Notes: generated by a model from the sequence alone, not told the origin. A stretch of DNA of 64,000 nucleotides from Pycnopodia helianthoides (GCA_032158295.1 CM063248.1:13964657-14028656); one strand, 5' to 3'. Positions 32,281 to 45,200 are shown, numbered from the stretch's first letter. Translations and numbers: made by a program.

Positions 32281-32949
32281 ATGAAGAACAACAAGAACAA
32301 ATTAACTTTAATCCCTGCTCTTCAGATCATAACTACAATAGTATTTGCAATTCACACTCTTGGTGAAATAAATGAGAACTTGGCCGAAAATAGATTGGAC
32401 ATAAACACAGGAACTGATGAATTATGTGGATGGTACATCGCAAAAGGAATGGGAAGTTATGCTGATAGAATTACAAGCTTAGGCATACACTTGGATTTGC
32501 TCAAACCCAAAAGTATCAACCTGCTTGAAACAAACTGTTATGACAGCTCAAAGAAGAAAAGGAATACGCTGATTATTCTTTTACTAACATTAAGTGGTGA
32601 CATTGAGATGAACCCTGGCCCGGTTAGGTACCCCTGTAAGATGTGTCACAAACCTGTAGCCAAAAATCACAGAGCAGTTATGTGTGACCGACCAGAATGC
32701 CAGCAGTGGGTCCAAATAAAATGTGGAAACATAACACCAGAAGAGTATGAGGAATTGAAAGAAAGTAGCCCTAGCAACAGAACTGTTTGGTTTTGTAGTG
32801 TATGCGAGAATCTAAATTTAATGCCATCACTCGATACCACTGCAGACTCAATTCCTACTGATAACTCATTATCACTGCTGTCAGACCTGGAGGAAAATTC
32901 GCTGGGCCCTGATGTCATCCAAAAGCTCCTCCAGTACCACCAACTCTGA
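32281..32949 (+). CDS. LINE ORF1: signal-like N-terminus, 2A motif, variant PHD finger
   Basis: 222 residues, ATG to stop. Residues 9-27 (TLIPALQIITTIVFAIHTL) are hydrophobic and signal-like. Residues 107-114 read DIEMNPGP after IILLLTLSG, a full 2A match; skipping would fall between Gly113 and Pro114. The downstream product, about 109 residues, begins with a PHD-type zinc finger: Cys119/Cys122, Cys135/Cys140, then WVQIKC with Cys148, and Cys172/Cys175. The usual His ligand (W-x-H) is Gln145. PHD fingers occur in CR1 ORF1 proteins. The stop overlaps the start of the next frame by 38 bases. Confidence 0.88.
   Translation: MKNNKNKLTLIPALQIITTIVFAIHTLGEINENLAENRLDINTGTDELCGWYIAKGMGSYADRITSLGIHLDLLKPKSINLLETNCYDSSKKKRNTLIILLLTLSGDIEMNPGPVRYPCKMCHKPVAKNHRAVMCDRPECQQWVQIKCGNITPEEYEELKESSPSNRTVWFCSVCENLNLMPSLDTTADSIPTDNSLSLLSDLEENSLGPDVIQKLLQYHQL
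32599..32622 (+). other. 2A ribosome-skipping motif (DIEMNPGP)
   Basis: Codons 107-114 of ORF1 match D-V/I-E-x-N-P-G-P exactly, and the preceding IILLLTLSG gives the hydrophobic run and Ser-Gly seen in active sea urchin and viral 2As. Translation would release a 113-residue N-terminal peptide and restart with Pro at the PHD protein. Confidence 0.85.
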
Positions 32950-33298
32950 TTGTCACAATCATACTGCACCCAACCATAAACCCAAGTTAAGAAAACTCAA
33001 GCTCTTACTGGTGAATTGCCGGGGCATAAAGAGCAAGAGAAAGCAACGTGATCTGCAATCTATGATAGAACAAGAAGATCCAGATATTATATGTGGAACA
33101 GAAACCCACTTGGATAGTGATCATTTCACGAGTGAAGTCTTCCCAAATACCCATGATATTTTCAGAAAAGACAGAGATAAATTTGGAGGTGGGGTATTTA
33201 TTGGTGTGAAGAAGGAAGTAACATGGATAGTATCAGAAAGGACATGGACATGTACAAGGACTCTTTTCTTGAGTCTAATCCAATGGAAAAAGATATAG
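32912..33298 (+). pseudogene. LINE ORF2 N-terminus: endonuclease stump
   Basis: LLLVNCRGIKSKRKQRDLQS, DIICGTETHLDSDHF with the catalytic Glu, and FGGGVFIGVKKEV are the first third of an apurinic-type endonuclease. At about 33215-33225 the sequence jumps to what should be the spacer before the reverse transcriptase. The Asp/Asn and His catalytic motifs are missing, so the domain cannot work. The reading frame then stops at 33298. Confidence 0.85.
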
Positions 33299-34206
33299 AA
33301 ACAAACTGGTCAACATTCAAAAAAGAAATCCTTCAACTAATGGACAAACACATCCCACATAAACATATCTCGTCATGGCAGGATGTACCTTGGATGAACA
33401 CTACAATCAAGAGACAGATCAGAAAGAAAAACTGTCTATGGAAAAAGGCAAAGCACGGTGATAAAGAGGAGGACTGGAACGCCTTTAAGGAAATGCGCAA
33501 AGCTGTCAAGGGCAATATGAAAAAGGCATACGAAGAGTATGTTGGAAGCATATTTGATGTCACCACAACTGAGCCCAACAAAAAGTTTTGGAAGTTCATC
33601 AATAGCCAGAAGAAAGACAGTGGAGGTATTCCGACTCTGAAGACAGATGGAGGACTAGCCACTACTAACGCAACTAAGGCTGAAGCTTTGAACAGGCAGT
33701 ACCAGTCAGTGTTTACGGAGGAAGATACATCAGCAATTCCTGACAAGGGACCAAGTCCCTATCCTGCTATGCCTACAATAAATTTCACCACGGAAGGAAT
33801 ACTCAATCTCATTCGCAAACTGAATCCCCAAAAAGCTCCTGGTCCAGATCTCATTCCAATCCGTATACTACAAGAGACAGCCAAACAGATAGCACCAATT
33901 CTACAAATCATCTTCACCCAATCATACGAAACGGAAACCTTACCAGAAGATTGGCTTTCTGCTAACATCGTAGCCATCTTCAAGAAAGGGAATAGAAGCA
34001 TACCAGCAAACTACCGCCCAGTGTCACTTACCTGTGTTACTACCAAGATCATGGAACATATCATATATCACTCCATCATGGAACACCTTGATGAGAACCA
34101 CATTCTGACCAGATACCAGCACGGCTTCCGGCAAAAACACTCCACAGAATCCCAGCTTGTCATCACCATGGAAAAGATGGCCAGATCACTTGAACACCCA
34201 GACTGA
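33223..34206 (+). pseudogene. LINE ORF2 middle: linker and N-terminal reverse transcriptase
   Basis: Open frame of 327 residues. After a Lys-rich linker, the finger and palm motifs appear: LNPQKAPGPDLIPIRILQET, LPEDWLSANIVAIFKKGNRS, ANYRPVSLTCVTTKIMEHII and RYQHGFRQKHSTESQL. The frame ends at TGA 34204-34206, where the homologous sequence continues in the frame of the next entry, so there is a one-base frameshift near 34150-34205. Confidence 0.88.
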
Positions 34207-34933
34207 CGTCCTGATATTGGACTTCTCCAAGGCGTTTGACACAGTGGCCCATCAACGTCTCCAAATGAAACTGGGCTACTATGGTGTCCGAAATAAGACC
34301 AACGCCTGGATAAGAAGGTGGCTAACAACTAGAACCCAGAGAGTCATCGTAGATGGAGAAGCGTCTCCCACAGTTCATGTAGATTCTGGAGTACCCCAAG
34401 GCACTGTACTGGGACCACTCATGTTTCTGCTCTTTGTAAAGGGAGACTTGGGAGACCACATAAATTCCACCATCAAGCTTTTCGCAGATGACTGTCTGTT
34501 ATTCCGCACCATCGAAACCGATTCCGACACTACCAAGCTCCAAACAGATCTGGACAGCCTGAAGGAGTGGTCTGACCTCTGGCAGATGAGATTCAATGCC
34601 AAAAAATGCTACACAATGCGGATCCACAGGAAAAAGACTCCAATTACCCACACCTACACCTTGGGAGAAGAAGAGTTGAGTGTAGTTCCAAGTCAAGCAT
34701 ATCTAGGAGTGGAGCTACACGAGAAGATCAGCTGGAAAACCCATATAACATCTGTGGCATCAAAGGCAGGAAAGACCCTCGGCTTCTTGAGAAGGAATCT
34801 TGGCAAGTGCACATCCGATGTAAAAAAGCAGGCTTACATAACACTAGCCCGACCTCAATTAGAGTATGCGTCTGCAATATGGGACCCTCACAAACAAAAC
34901 CAGATAGACACACTAGAAAAAATCCAAAGATAG
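34157..34933 (+). pseudogene. LINE ORF2: reverse transcriptase catalytic core
   Basis: LILDFSKAFDTVAH carries the first catalytic Asp, GVPQGTVLGPLMFLLFVKGD is the conserved turn, and FADD at residues 109-112 is the catalytic Asp pair, in the less usual FADD form. Thumb motifs follow (SYLGVEL-like QAYLGVELH, then ARPQLEYASAIWDPH). The frame ends at 34933 after KIQR, where one extra base breaks it. Confidence 0.9.
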
Positions 34934-34985
34934 AGCCGTACGATTCATCTGCGGAAACTACAAAAGAGATGCAAGTGTCACAGCC

Positions 34986-35282
34986 ATGAGACAAGATCTC
35001 GGTCTTTCCACATTAGAGGAAAAACGTAAACATACTCGCCTGACCATGCTCTACAAAATAACAAATAATCTCATCTCCATCCCCATACCAGACTACATCA
35101 AGCCAAGAACCAGAACAACACGCAACAGCCAACAGCATCGCTTCATGCGACTTAGTTCTTCAACAGACACTTACAAGCACAGCTTCTGGCCAAGGACACT
35201 ACGTGACTGGGATTCGCTTCCTCAAAAAACCGTTGAGCTGCCCACTGTAGAGAAGTTCAAGGGAGCCATCAATGCCAACTAA
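34986..35282 (+). pseudogene. LINE ORF2 C-terminal domain
   Basis: DLGLSTLEEKRKHTRLTMLY, then FWPRTLRDWDSLP and stop at 35280-35282. The R-D-W-x-x-LP end is characteristic of CR1/L2-type polymerases. The homologous frame begins just after 34933, so the ATG at 34986 is not a real start. Confidence 0.85.
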
Positions 35283-35472
35283 ATAGGCTCAAAACTAAAT
35301 ATTTTTGTTTTATTATTTTTTTGTATTACTTGCACCAATCAAAATTGCACATTAGATAATAAAATCGCGAGAGCACATTGTTAGTGTCCACTACTGGAAG
35401 CACCACACACCGTTCCCTCATCTAGATGCTGAACAGGCTTTGATGAGAACCCCCGTAGATGTAGATGTAGAT

Positions 35473-38400
35473 CTCTCAACCTAATTCTACCAATATAGTA
35501 TTTCCAATCCATTTGTAGTGTGGGGCTCCCCATTGATCTCCATTAAAAGTTAAATCATGCAACAGTCGTCTGGAACACAGAGTTAAAGTTCATCACGCAT
35601 GTGCAGTGTTAACGCAATGGCCTTAAAAGCGTGGAAGAATGATCCGGTTTGAGCGGGATTGATGCTGTATCTTAGTCCGATCCGGTGAACTAATCGGTAA
35701 ATATAGTGTTCATTATCACTATTAAAAGGTACTGTATAAAATAACAATAATATGAACCTTATTTGAAGATATTTGGTCACTCACGAGAAATTCGTAGCAA
35801 AATACCGTCTGACCATCTGTAGAACAAGAGGACAGAGAGTGCAGTTTTGAAACTTGTCACACACACACACTGCAGTTTGGGTGTACATGTACATGATACA
35901 CATGTATTCACAGGTACTACGTTCAGGGCATGTTTGATCGTTTAAATTTTAAAATGCCGCAGCTTAACACTTTTTGTTATTAAATTGACACAATAGACTC
36001 TTCCATATACTTGCAAAGACTTTGAACGATGGTCAGAGTGAAAGAGTGTCATTGATTGTGTTGCTGCATTACACTCCACTGAAGTAAAGAAGAACATTTG
36101 GACTAAGTTAGATTGTGCTGAATATATCAATGTGACTGTAATGTGTTGTCTAGATTGAATAATATGTTAAATAAGGCAGTGGATATTTTACCGACACCGG
36201 CTATTTTTTAAGTAATCACCATAAAGCCGGAATAGCACTGAATATGCGCAGCAGTGACTGTTTTGGGGGGACTTCAACATTTTACTGCATGATAAATTTA
36301 GTGTGGATCTGTGCCACATTGTCGTGACTTCATAATTCATTAATTGACAAGACTGCAAGATGGGAATCAAACCATTTTTGATTTTCTGACTTTATTTCCC
36401 TTGTCCTTGAAACAAATTTTTGGAATCATTCAACAAATCAGGAAAAGAAAAGGTAGTGCTAAGGGTAAGGAATAAATTTATATATTAGAATAAAAAAAGA
36501 GAATTCTTATTTTGGGGGATGAAGACAAAAATTGTGGAACAACGCCAGGGCTTGAACGTGTAGCTTCTCATACTCTTATTAGACAGGAATGCTATGAAAT
36601 GTGCTACTTTATGTATGCAGTAATGGTCGAGGCAGTAAAATCCACGAAGAGGGCGCTAGACTATTGTGTAAAGCAGCTATTACTTACATGTAGCTGGTAC
36701 CCGCAATCCACTACCTTAATTTAACATTATTATTACTTTATTATATCACATAAGCGGAATATGGAAACATTTAGTGCTTCTGCACTCCATTTCCAACAAG
36801 ACGCAGCAGATGCAGTATAAAAAATAGCACAAAACAGAAAACTTTGCCATGGATGGGTCATGGATGCCATTGATGGTTCAACCAATCAGAATCAAGGGTT
36901 CATGTTTGCTTGAGGTACAACTATTGTAAATTTGTCAGATTTTCAGCTACTAAACTCAAGCGTCATACATGTATATTACTACCAGAAGTTTCAGTTGCAA
37001 TAATTGTAATTCTCCATTCTTACACCGTCGTCGGGAGGATGGAAGGTTACGGTTATCGCAAGAAGTTTGACTTTTTGTGCTGTCAATACACCACCTATGG
37101 ATGACTTTCAGACAGTAAATTGGTAACCAATAACCTTGTACTACTGTTCTGGTACAAATAAAATCTGGATATTTATAAATACAAAATTTAAGTATTTTAA
37201 AAATATTTATAACAATCTTTTTCGTTCAAAGATTTTGTTAAATGTACAATGTAATATCAATTAATACAACTTTTTGCGTGAAATAATGTTACTTTGTGTC
37301 CAGATCAAAAACCAAAACTGGAATCGAAAGAACAAAATCTAATATTATTCAAATGAGAACAGGGAAAACATAGAAAATATCAGGGCTTTCTGTAAAATGC
37401 CCTCTCAATATATATATGAAAATCTCATAATTAGACTTTAGACTATTCCACAATCTTCCAGTAAGATAAAAATCAGAATTCCTTATTTGCATGTAAGTTA
37501 ACTATTTTCTTGTGTTCAAATCATATTAGATTACTGTAGAGGAGAGTGCTTTGCAGAATTGCAGGCCATTTAATAAACCTCAGATTTCACACAACATGCG
37601 TACACACTTTGAAGACATCTAAGATGAACATTTTAATCAAACCACTGGTAGAATTTGTTGATGTCAAAGTGAAAACAACAATAATAATTTGACACATTTC
37701 TTAAAAGGTTGCTGGACATTGTGATAAAAAAATGTGCTAAGCACACTCAACACATAGAAGGGGCTTTTTCATTGTGCATTTTTACATCTTGTTGCGAATA
37801 AACATTGATGTACTGCTTCCTGTGTTGGCCAGCCATCATTTCCACTTGCATTGTGTAAGCCGAGCCTGTGAGTGAACAACATTACGCATGCTGCTGTCGA
37901 TCGCAAACTAGTATGACGCACAAGTTTAAAACTTGCGTGCATAAACTTTGTGCACTACAAATTTGTGCACGCTCGTTAAATTTTCAAACTGCATTTTGTC
38001 AGTCTGATCATAGTCCAATCTGATCATCTTTTTCTTTTTAGTGCATTCAAAATTTGCATCTTTCAGGATATCTGCAAACAAATGTTTGCAAATGTATTGG
38101 CCATCGAAACCTGTTGATGGCAAGGCATTAGTTGTTTGCTGCCTGTTTTGCACTTGAGTACAATAGCCAGGGGCATTTTTTGTATAGCGGTAAAATAAAG
38201 TCTCACAAGCAAACCTCCCTGTTCATTGCCACATTAAATTGAAACTAGTATACAAACAAGGTTTTAGCCAGGATTTGGTAAAAGGGTGGAAATTAAAAAA
38301 ACTATGTGTCCAAACTGTTTACTTATGATACATTTACATGTTAATGACAGATAAAACAGTAAGTTGTCCAAATTTAAAACAGTGTGTCCAAAAGACACCC

Positions 38401-38660
38401 AGACACCCTCTAGCTTACACTACATATGTTTATCCAAATATTAACTGCTGTGAGTGTTATGGTTATGGTTAAAACTACGACACCCAAGGTGAGGGACACC
38501 CAAGGTGATCCTCGGTTCGTTCTGTTTTCCCAAGGCCTCTGCCTTGGTAAAATAGATGGCTCTGGGGATATCATTGAGGCTCAGAGGCAATAAAAGCAGT
38601 CAACATTTGTTTTATATCGACTGATACATGTTGTGCCTAGATGTCTAGGTACCAAGAAGC
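35473..38660. other. Intergenic DNA between LINE and NUP98 promoter region
   Basis: About 3.2 kb with no reading frame I would defend. It holds a short CA run near 35863-35872 and TACATGTACATG near 35884. A stretch at 36725-36830 resembles the dispersed repeat tail at 30510-30665. No RNA gene recognised. Confidence 0.4.
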
Positions 38661-38664
38661 TACT

Positions 38665-38756
38665 GTTGCTATGGGTGCAGTACACTGGTTGCTATGGAAA
38701 TAGTGCATTGGTAGCTGTGGGTATAGTACATTGGTTGCTACAGGTATAGTACATTG
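38665..38756. repeat. Four 23-bp units upstream of NUP98
   Basis: Units start at 38665, 38688, 38711 and 38734 with consensus GTTGCTATGGGTATAGTACATTG. Three begin with GTTGCT(A), which resembles half of an RFX X-box. It lies about 450-550 bases before the NUP98 start codon. Regulatory role is speculative. Confidence 0.75.
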
Positions 38757-38901
38757 GGCGTTGTAAGGGGCGTTATAATCAAAGATTTTTGCTATTAAGA
38801 TCTAAATTCTGTCAATTATAATTGCAAATCCCTTTGTAACCTAATAATACTGTTCAGGATTAGTTACAACATACATTTTGCTAAATACAACCCATGAATA
38901 T

Positions 38902-38909
38902 TGACGTCA
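38902..38909. promoter_or_regulatory. Candidate CREB/ATF site TGACGTCA
   Basis: A perfect TGACGTCA palindrome lies 301 bases upstream of the NUP98 ATG, within ATATTGACGTCAATACTC. A related GGCGTCAATATTC follows at about 38944. The transcription start is unmapped, so function is only suggested. Confidence 0.4.
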
Positions 38910-39209
38910 ATACTCACAAGTCATGAAATTTGTCATGAATACAGGCGTCAATATTCACAACTTGGGACGCATGTGAATTTTGAAGTAAATATTGATGTCA
39001 GTATTTTTGATGTCCCTTCAGGGCCACCATATTCTACTTATAAGCGCAGTCATATTCTTCTAGGTTTACCCATCTTTCTGAATTTATTGGTAGACATTTT
39101 TTGTAACAAATGTTTTGCCTGTTGTATTCTTGCAGATGATCAACTAGGAGTATCTAATTCACATCGTTTGAGTTTACCAGTCCTCCTGGATCTCCTGTGA
39201 AAAGGGGAA

Positions 39210-39258
39210 ATGTTTGGGGCCAACAAAACCCCTTTTGGGGGGTCATCCTTTGGAACAG
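39210..39258 (+). CDS. NUP98: NUP98 exon 1 (start codon)
   Basis: MFGANKTPFGGSSFGT plus one base, ending ACAG|GTAAAT. It begins M-F like vertebrate NUP98 and already carries FG motifs. The ATG context GGGGAAATGT is acceptable. The upstream leader is not resolved. Confidence 0.8.
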
Positions 39259-42200
39259 GTAAATTCTTGGATCACAAATGTGTTGACTTTTAATTTTACT
39301 GAATTTTTACGTTTAACAGGATTATAAAAAAGTGCTTAGTGTAACTGGACCAGTAGATTTGGATGGTGTGTTTATTGACATAAAATATACCAGACACAAA
39401 AAATGCAATATCTTGTGGTGTAAGGTTTCATAAGACCTGTCTACATTAGGAAGGCTTTTTGAGCTATCTTGTATAAACCAAAGGTTGTGATAAAATCCAA
39501 ATAACAAAACTTGAATGTTGTACTGTTCATTGTTTGTCCACTGAACTTTAAAAACTCATAGCTGAGAGATTCACCTCACAAATCTTGATGGGAAACTAGT
39601 GTGCCCATTGGAAAACAGGACTTCAAAGTAATACCTAAACATTGTCACATGATTAAGGTATAAAAATAAATATGGTCTTTTAACAGGTAACTTGTCTTCC
39701 CCACATTCTACCCAATATGGTCAACGTAAGTTTGCTTCATAGACTCACATCATTTGCACTGTAGGCTCTTGGAGACCCAACTATATAAATGTTATGTAAT
39801 GCACTAATAATACAGCACATCACTGTTTCCGCAATTAAGTACACACTAGACACTACCTCTGTTAATTGTATTATAACTTACTGCACTCTTACAGACAATT
39901 GTTTTCAACTTGTAAGGGTAAAACCAAATTAAATTCTTTATCCACGGTGCAAAAATTTACATCTATTAAATTTTTATCACATACTGTTATAATTCTGCTC
40001 AAAAGAAATTAAGGGAGATATTGGTGTTTCATTTTTCAGTATGAGGGTCTAATTTTTTTTTCAAAATGCAACTATTAGACTTCCAAAATCTTAAAATTAA
40101 AATAGAAAGACACATTTTGTGTGTTTCTGAAGATTGTACAACATCCTTTAAGTTTATTTTAAGAAATATTCATGGTATGGCTCTTGAAGAATCTCAACGG
40201 ACAAAGCAGGCCTGGAATTACAGGGAGGCCATGGCCTTTGTTTTGTTGCCCCTGGTCTTGGCCTTGGTGCTCCTTCAAAAGTTATCCACAGACTTAAGAT
40301 TTTCTAATAGAAGTGCCCTTTGCAAATGAAAATGGACTTGCCCTCTCAATAAACTGTGCAAGTCTTGCGCTCATTTGAACTCTCGGGACCACAGTGGTCC
40401 CAACCATATGGAGTTTTACGATTTTGTTTCGTCAATTTTAACGTAGTTTATGACTATGAAAATTATATATATTGTTGGGAATGTAATACTTAGTGATAAA
40501 AAATATGAAAGTAAAATCAATTCAACAACATAACGAAGAAAAACCGAGAATTAAACTTGACCTCAGCTTCCGGTTACTGGAAAAAATTAAGAATTTGGTG
40601 CTCACCTCCGATAACAAAACTTATGTAAACGCTTGTTTTGGATGCGCGATGATAATTGCCAGATGCTGTAATTGCAACGCCAGGCCTTTTCATTGCAGTC
40701 TATGGTTGTTGAGAGGTCAGTACCTCTATAAACTGTGCAAGCGTTAATTTTACGCCGTTGTGACTTTCGCGAATCCGCGTAAGGGGTTTCTAAAAAGTTA
40801 AGAGCAAATAAGCATCCTTGTCCCAGAGTTTTAATTATGTTCTAATAATAAGTAAAACATTATTTGTGTATTTATCATAAAAGCTAAAACTAATTTCATA
40901 AAAATTGTACTGAGTATTTTTTTTGTTCAGATTTTGTCATTGGATATAATTTAAAACACAGATTTGATTTAAGAAAAAATGTGTTCTTCGTTTGACGTGT
41001 TTTCCCGTTCCGATATGCGCAAGTTTTGCACAGTCTATTCTAGGCGTGCAACAAAGCAGGAGTTGGAGGTGATTGGGGAATACAATTTATAAAGCATGTA
41101 TGTAAACCCTCATTAACAGCTCTGTGGACAAAATATTTTGTCTCAAAGGAAATATTCAAGTGTATGCGTAAATCATAAGCTTTCAGAAATGCTCAGTGAA
41201 TACCAATACCTTTAGTCTCATTCATTCATTCATTCTCAGAACTATTCCATTTATAGAGAAAGTCTGCAAAAGTTTGACCTATTTCAAAAACATCCCATGA
41301 TATCAACTTCAGGCAACTTCAACATGTTTGCAACTATTTAAATTGGTAACATACTTTTATCATGTGGCCCGCCATAGAAAAACTAACTTTTATCCATGTA
41401 ACGTTTTCTCCTAATCACTCATAAGTATTTTTTTTACTGCGGATACACAGTACATGCTATCAATGTGGTTTGGGAATTCCTGTTGAGTAATGTGTCAGCA
41501 GTTTATAACCCCTAGGTCATGACGCTCCAAGATTGTTCTCATTGTTTGCAGGTGGAGCAGACTATCAGTGAAATGCAATACTAGAAAATGAAGTTTATTT
41601 TTATTTTTATATTACACTGATTAATATGAATTTATAAATTTCAAATTACTGGCTAGCCAGTATAAAAAGATAACAAATACAATACATTTTAGTCATGTTA
41701 ATAGTCTTGCTTTCTGTGGTACAAGATGTTCACAGAAAACAAATGGTGATCAACACTCAACCAACTCAGTTTATTTCAGTGGCTCTACAGGATTGTACAC
41801 TTACAATGTATAAGCAGGCCTATTGGTAATTTTATTCATTTGATAAACTATTAAAACTGTCTTACACCATGTACACTTAAATAATGTGAAGTCACATGCT
41901 TACCTTTAAAACAAACTTACTTTTAAGGGTGGAATTTGTTGGCAACTGTTAGCACTGATTTTTCTGTTATGGAATAAGAAGAGCTGCGACTAGGCCCTGC
42001 ATTACATTGTGTAATACTTCAATAGCATGGACATTTTCTGAAGTGTTGCAGAACTAGTGATCACTTCCAGGTTTCACTAGTATCAGGCATGTGACTTCTC
42101 AGGATTTTTCCTGATTTCAGGTTTTTCTCAAAAATCTCCTTGAGGCTTCAACTATCCTTAAAGAAGTAAAGCAGTCACTAGAGGGAGAAAGAAATAGTCC

Positions 42201-45200
42201 ATATCCTGTCCAAACCTTTACTTTTGTTATTCTGGTGATGCACAGTGTCTGTAAACCTCCTGAATTGTAACATCTGTGAGGTTCTCGGTTTAAACTGAGG
42301 GAGAACCAATGCCAGCAACCCATATTTCAGGATTTTTTTAATTTGCCAAATCTCATCCATGTAGTATGGAGTTGATGGTAATTTCTTGTGCAACAATAAC
42401 TAATGTGTTTTTCAAGATAACCTTACCTCTAAGTATTGAACATGCTGACAAACATCAAACTCTGCCCAAAACACTACCCAACACTGCAGATAGTCACTTT
42501 GAATTATATACATTTTATTTGTATTGTTTGTTTTTCTTTATATCAATCATCAAGTTAAAGTATTTACAAGTAAGATTATGGTGGTTGTAATATTATTATA
42601 AATGTTCCTGTGTACCAAGTTTGATACATGCTCTTTGTAAAACTTCTTAATTATTGTTACATGTATCAGAACTGACATGCACTGTACATCACTAGTAAGT
42701 TGGTTTTGGTTTTGGTTTACTGGTGGTTTTGTTATTAATTTGTATAATGTAAAGGGATATTATTATAATAATATGGTGGATAAAGTTAATAGTCCTCAAC
42801 TGTTTTTGTAATATTCCAGTTATGTTTTATAAAGGGGTGTTGTCATGGTTGTGGCCGAGATTCCAGTTATCTTTTATAAAGGGGTGTCATGGCCGAGTGG
42901 TCAAATTGTTTCTGATCAGCATAGTGTGGGTTTAAGTCCTGGTTTTGACACCTGTGTCCTTAAGCATGACACTTTTTTGCTTCGTCCTTCAGATGGGACG
43001 TAAAGCCGTTTGTCCCGAGTGTTGCGGAATGCACTTAAAAGAACCCAGTTACACTTATCGCAAAGAGAAAGGGTTTGCCCCAGTGTTTCTGGCACTGGCT
43101 GCTGAATGCACTGGAGCACCTTGTTAACACTTACAAGGTGTTACATAAACTGGTTTCAAAATTCATAATTTCAAAAACCTGTCTGGAAATTAATAATGAT
43201 AAGTGCTTTGAGACTCCTGCAGTAGATAAAACACAATATAAAAACTAGTATTATTATAGTTATTGTTATTAATATTATTATTTTATAAGGATTCTTTAAT
43301 TTAACATTCTGCCTATTTATAATCTAATAATCAATTTGTTTCACATTGTGCATGAAATACTCAAGTGGGTTTGTTCCACTCACTCCCTGTCCCCCATGCG
43401 ATGACTCGTCGGTAATTAATCTCTAAATCCCAATTCTATAAATTTACACTTTGATTTTTATCTTTTCTTCTTCTCCCTAGGTACCAATGCCTTTAGTGCC
43501 AAGACCCCAGGCACATCTGGATTTGGAACACCAACTGCTTTTGGCGCTCAGACTCCCTCAACTGGTCTCTTTGGGACAGGAAGCAGCTCAGCAGGGGGTC
43601 TTTTTGGCAGCACAGGAAACACCTTTGGCCAGCCATCGTCAGGTACAAAAAGAATAATTGTATCATTTCCTCTACTCCTAAGAAGATCTGAGAATAAAGA
43701 GATCCTATTTGGCCTTTCCTCCTTCCCATATTCTTAAACTCTTTTGTGGGCGAGCTTATACATGTAGACCAATCTTGATCATATTTAAGTGAACTGTTTG
43801 TTTGATCCAAATTACAAGCTAATTAACGAGACCTTGTGATATGAATCATGAAGAAGATTAGTCGAGACATCAAAGGATCATATGGAATCTGCAGTAACAT
43901 ACATCTTGACCTATGTTAACGACCATGTTGTGGGGCTGGATTGAAAATATAATGTTAACTTTGGATTACAAAAATATTTATAGTAGTTTTTCTGACTACA
44001 TTGGTGTGAATTTTACAAATAAATTATACACCTAACTTTGTCAAGCCATGCATGCACATCCTACATTTAATTCCATGTGATTTGTACATTAAAGCAATTA
44101 TCAATTAATTTTTTTAAAGAATTAATCTGTTCAACCCTGTGTATGCTTCATTTTTAATATTGTACATTTTGCACAAAATGCAAGTGTTGATTATTTAAAG
44201 GCCCTGTACACTATTGGTAAGATCGAAAAACACAATGTTCACAGATTCACACATAACTTACTTGATTTAAAGTAAGTAATGGTAGAAAGGGTTCCTTAAA
44301 ATATTTCTGCTTAAAATGCTATCGTTTCTGAGAAACGAGTAAAACAATAGTAATTATCGCGCGCGATAATTTGAAAAAACAGAAAACATAAGATCTCTTT
44401 TCACTATTTTCTCGTGACCTCGATGACCAATTGAGCTCAAACTTTCACAGGTTTGTTTTTTCATGCATATGTTTAATCACACAAAATGTGGACACTGATT
44501 TTGAGCTGTTACCAAAAGTGTACAATACCTTTAAGGTGGAAAATGCTGTCACACAAAATGCCGGGAAAGATGGTGTCACCTGAATCAAAATTTTGTTTGA
44601 AATATATGTACAATTTAAACGTAAGGTTACATTGTTAACAAACAAATTTGGTTGCTCATCTTTCATTTTAATTTTCTTCAGTGACAATGAATTTATAAAT
44701 TTGACATGTTAAATGAATGTACCTTTCCAATTACCAATTATTCAATGAAGATAGTGTTGGATGAATTGTATTGAGATTGGCATTTTTAAATCTTAAGACT
44801 TTTAAATCTCTGTTGTCTTGTTGGATGGATATAGGTATTGGGTTTGGTAGTTCAAATACCTCTTCTGCAGCAGGAACCCTATTTAGCAGTACATCAAATG
44901 CAGGAACTACAGGACTTTTCTCAACTCCTTCAACTTCAACATCATTTGGAGCAGGAGGATTTGGAGCCGCCAAACGTAAGCAGTTCTTATTTCTTTCTCT
45001 CCAAAGTTAGTCAGGATTTAAGGATATTATCCTATCTTGGAATTTTATTCTGATTAAAGGACAGATAAACTTTCCTACATAAAGACTAATGGAGGTAATT
45101 TGACATTAGAATTGTGTTTTTCAATCTTTAAAAAAGTGAACAACAAAAACGTGCACTTTTTTCTGGAATAATAGATGACACTGATTGAAATGCATTAGTC

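Larger units (their letters stand above)
32205..35472 (+). mobile_element. CR1-like non-LTR retrotransposon, internally deleted and frameshifted
   Basis: Layout: short leader, ORF1 with hydrophobic N-terminus, 2A motif and PHD finger, then ORF2 with an endonuclease stump, reverse transcriptase and C-terminal domain, then a 3' end with GTAGATGTAGATGTAGAT at 35455-35472. A short tandem 3' tail instead of poly(A) is typical of CR1/L2-type elements. The 5' limit is approximate. The copy is dead: most of the endonuclease is deleted near 33220 and there are two frame breaks downstream. It lies between the divergent OCA2 and NUP98 genes. Confidence 0.9.
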
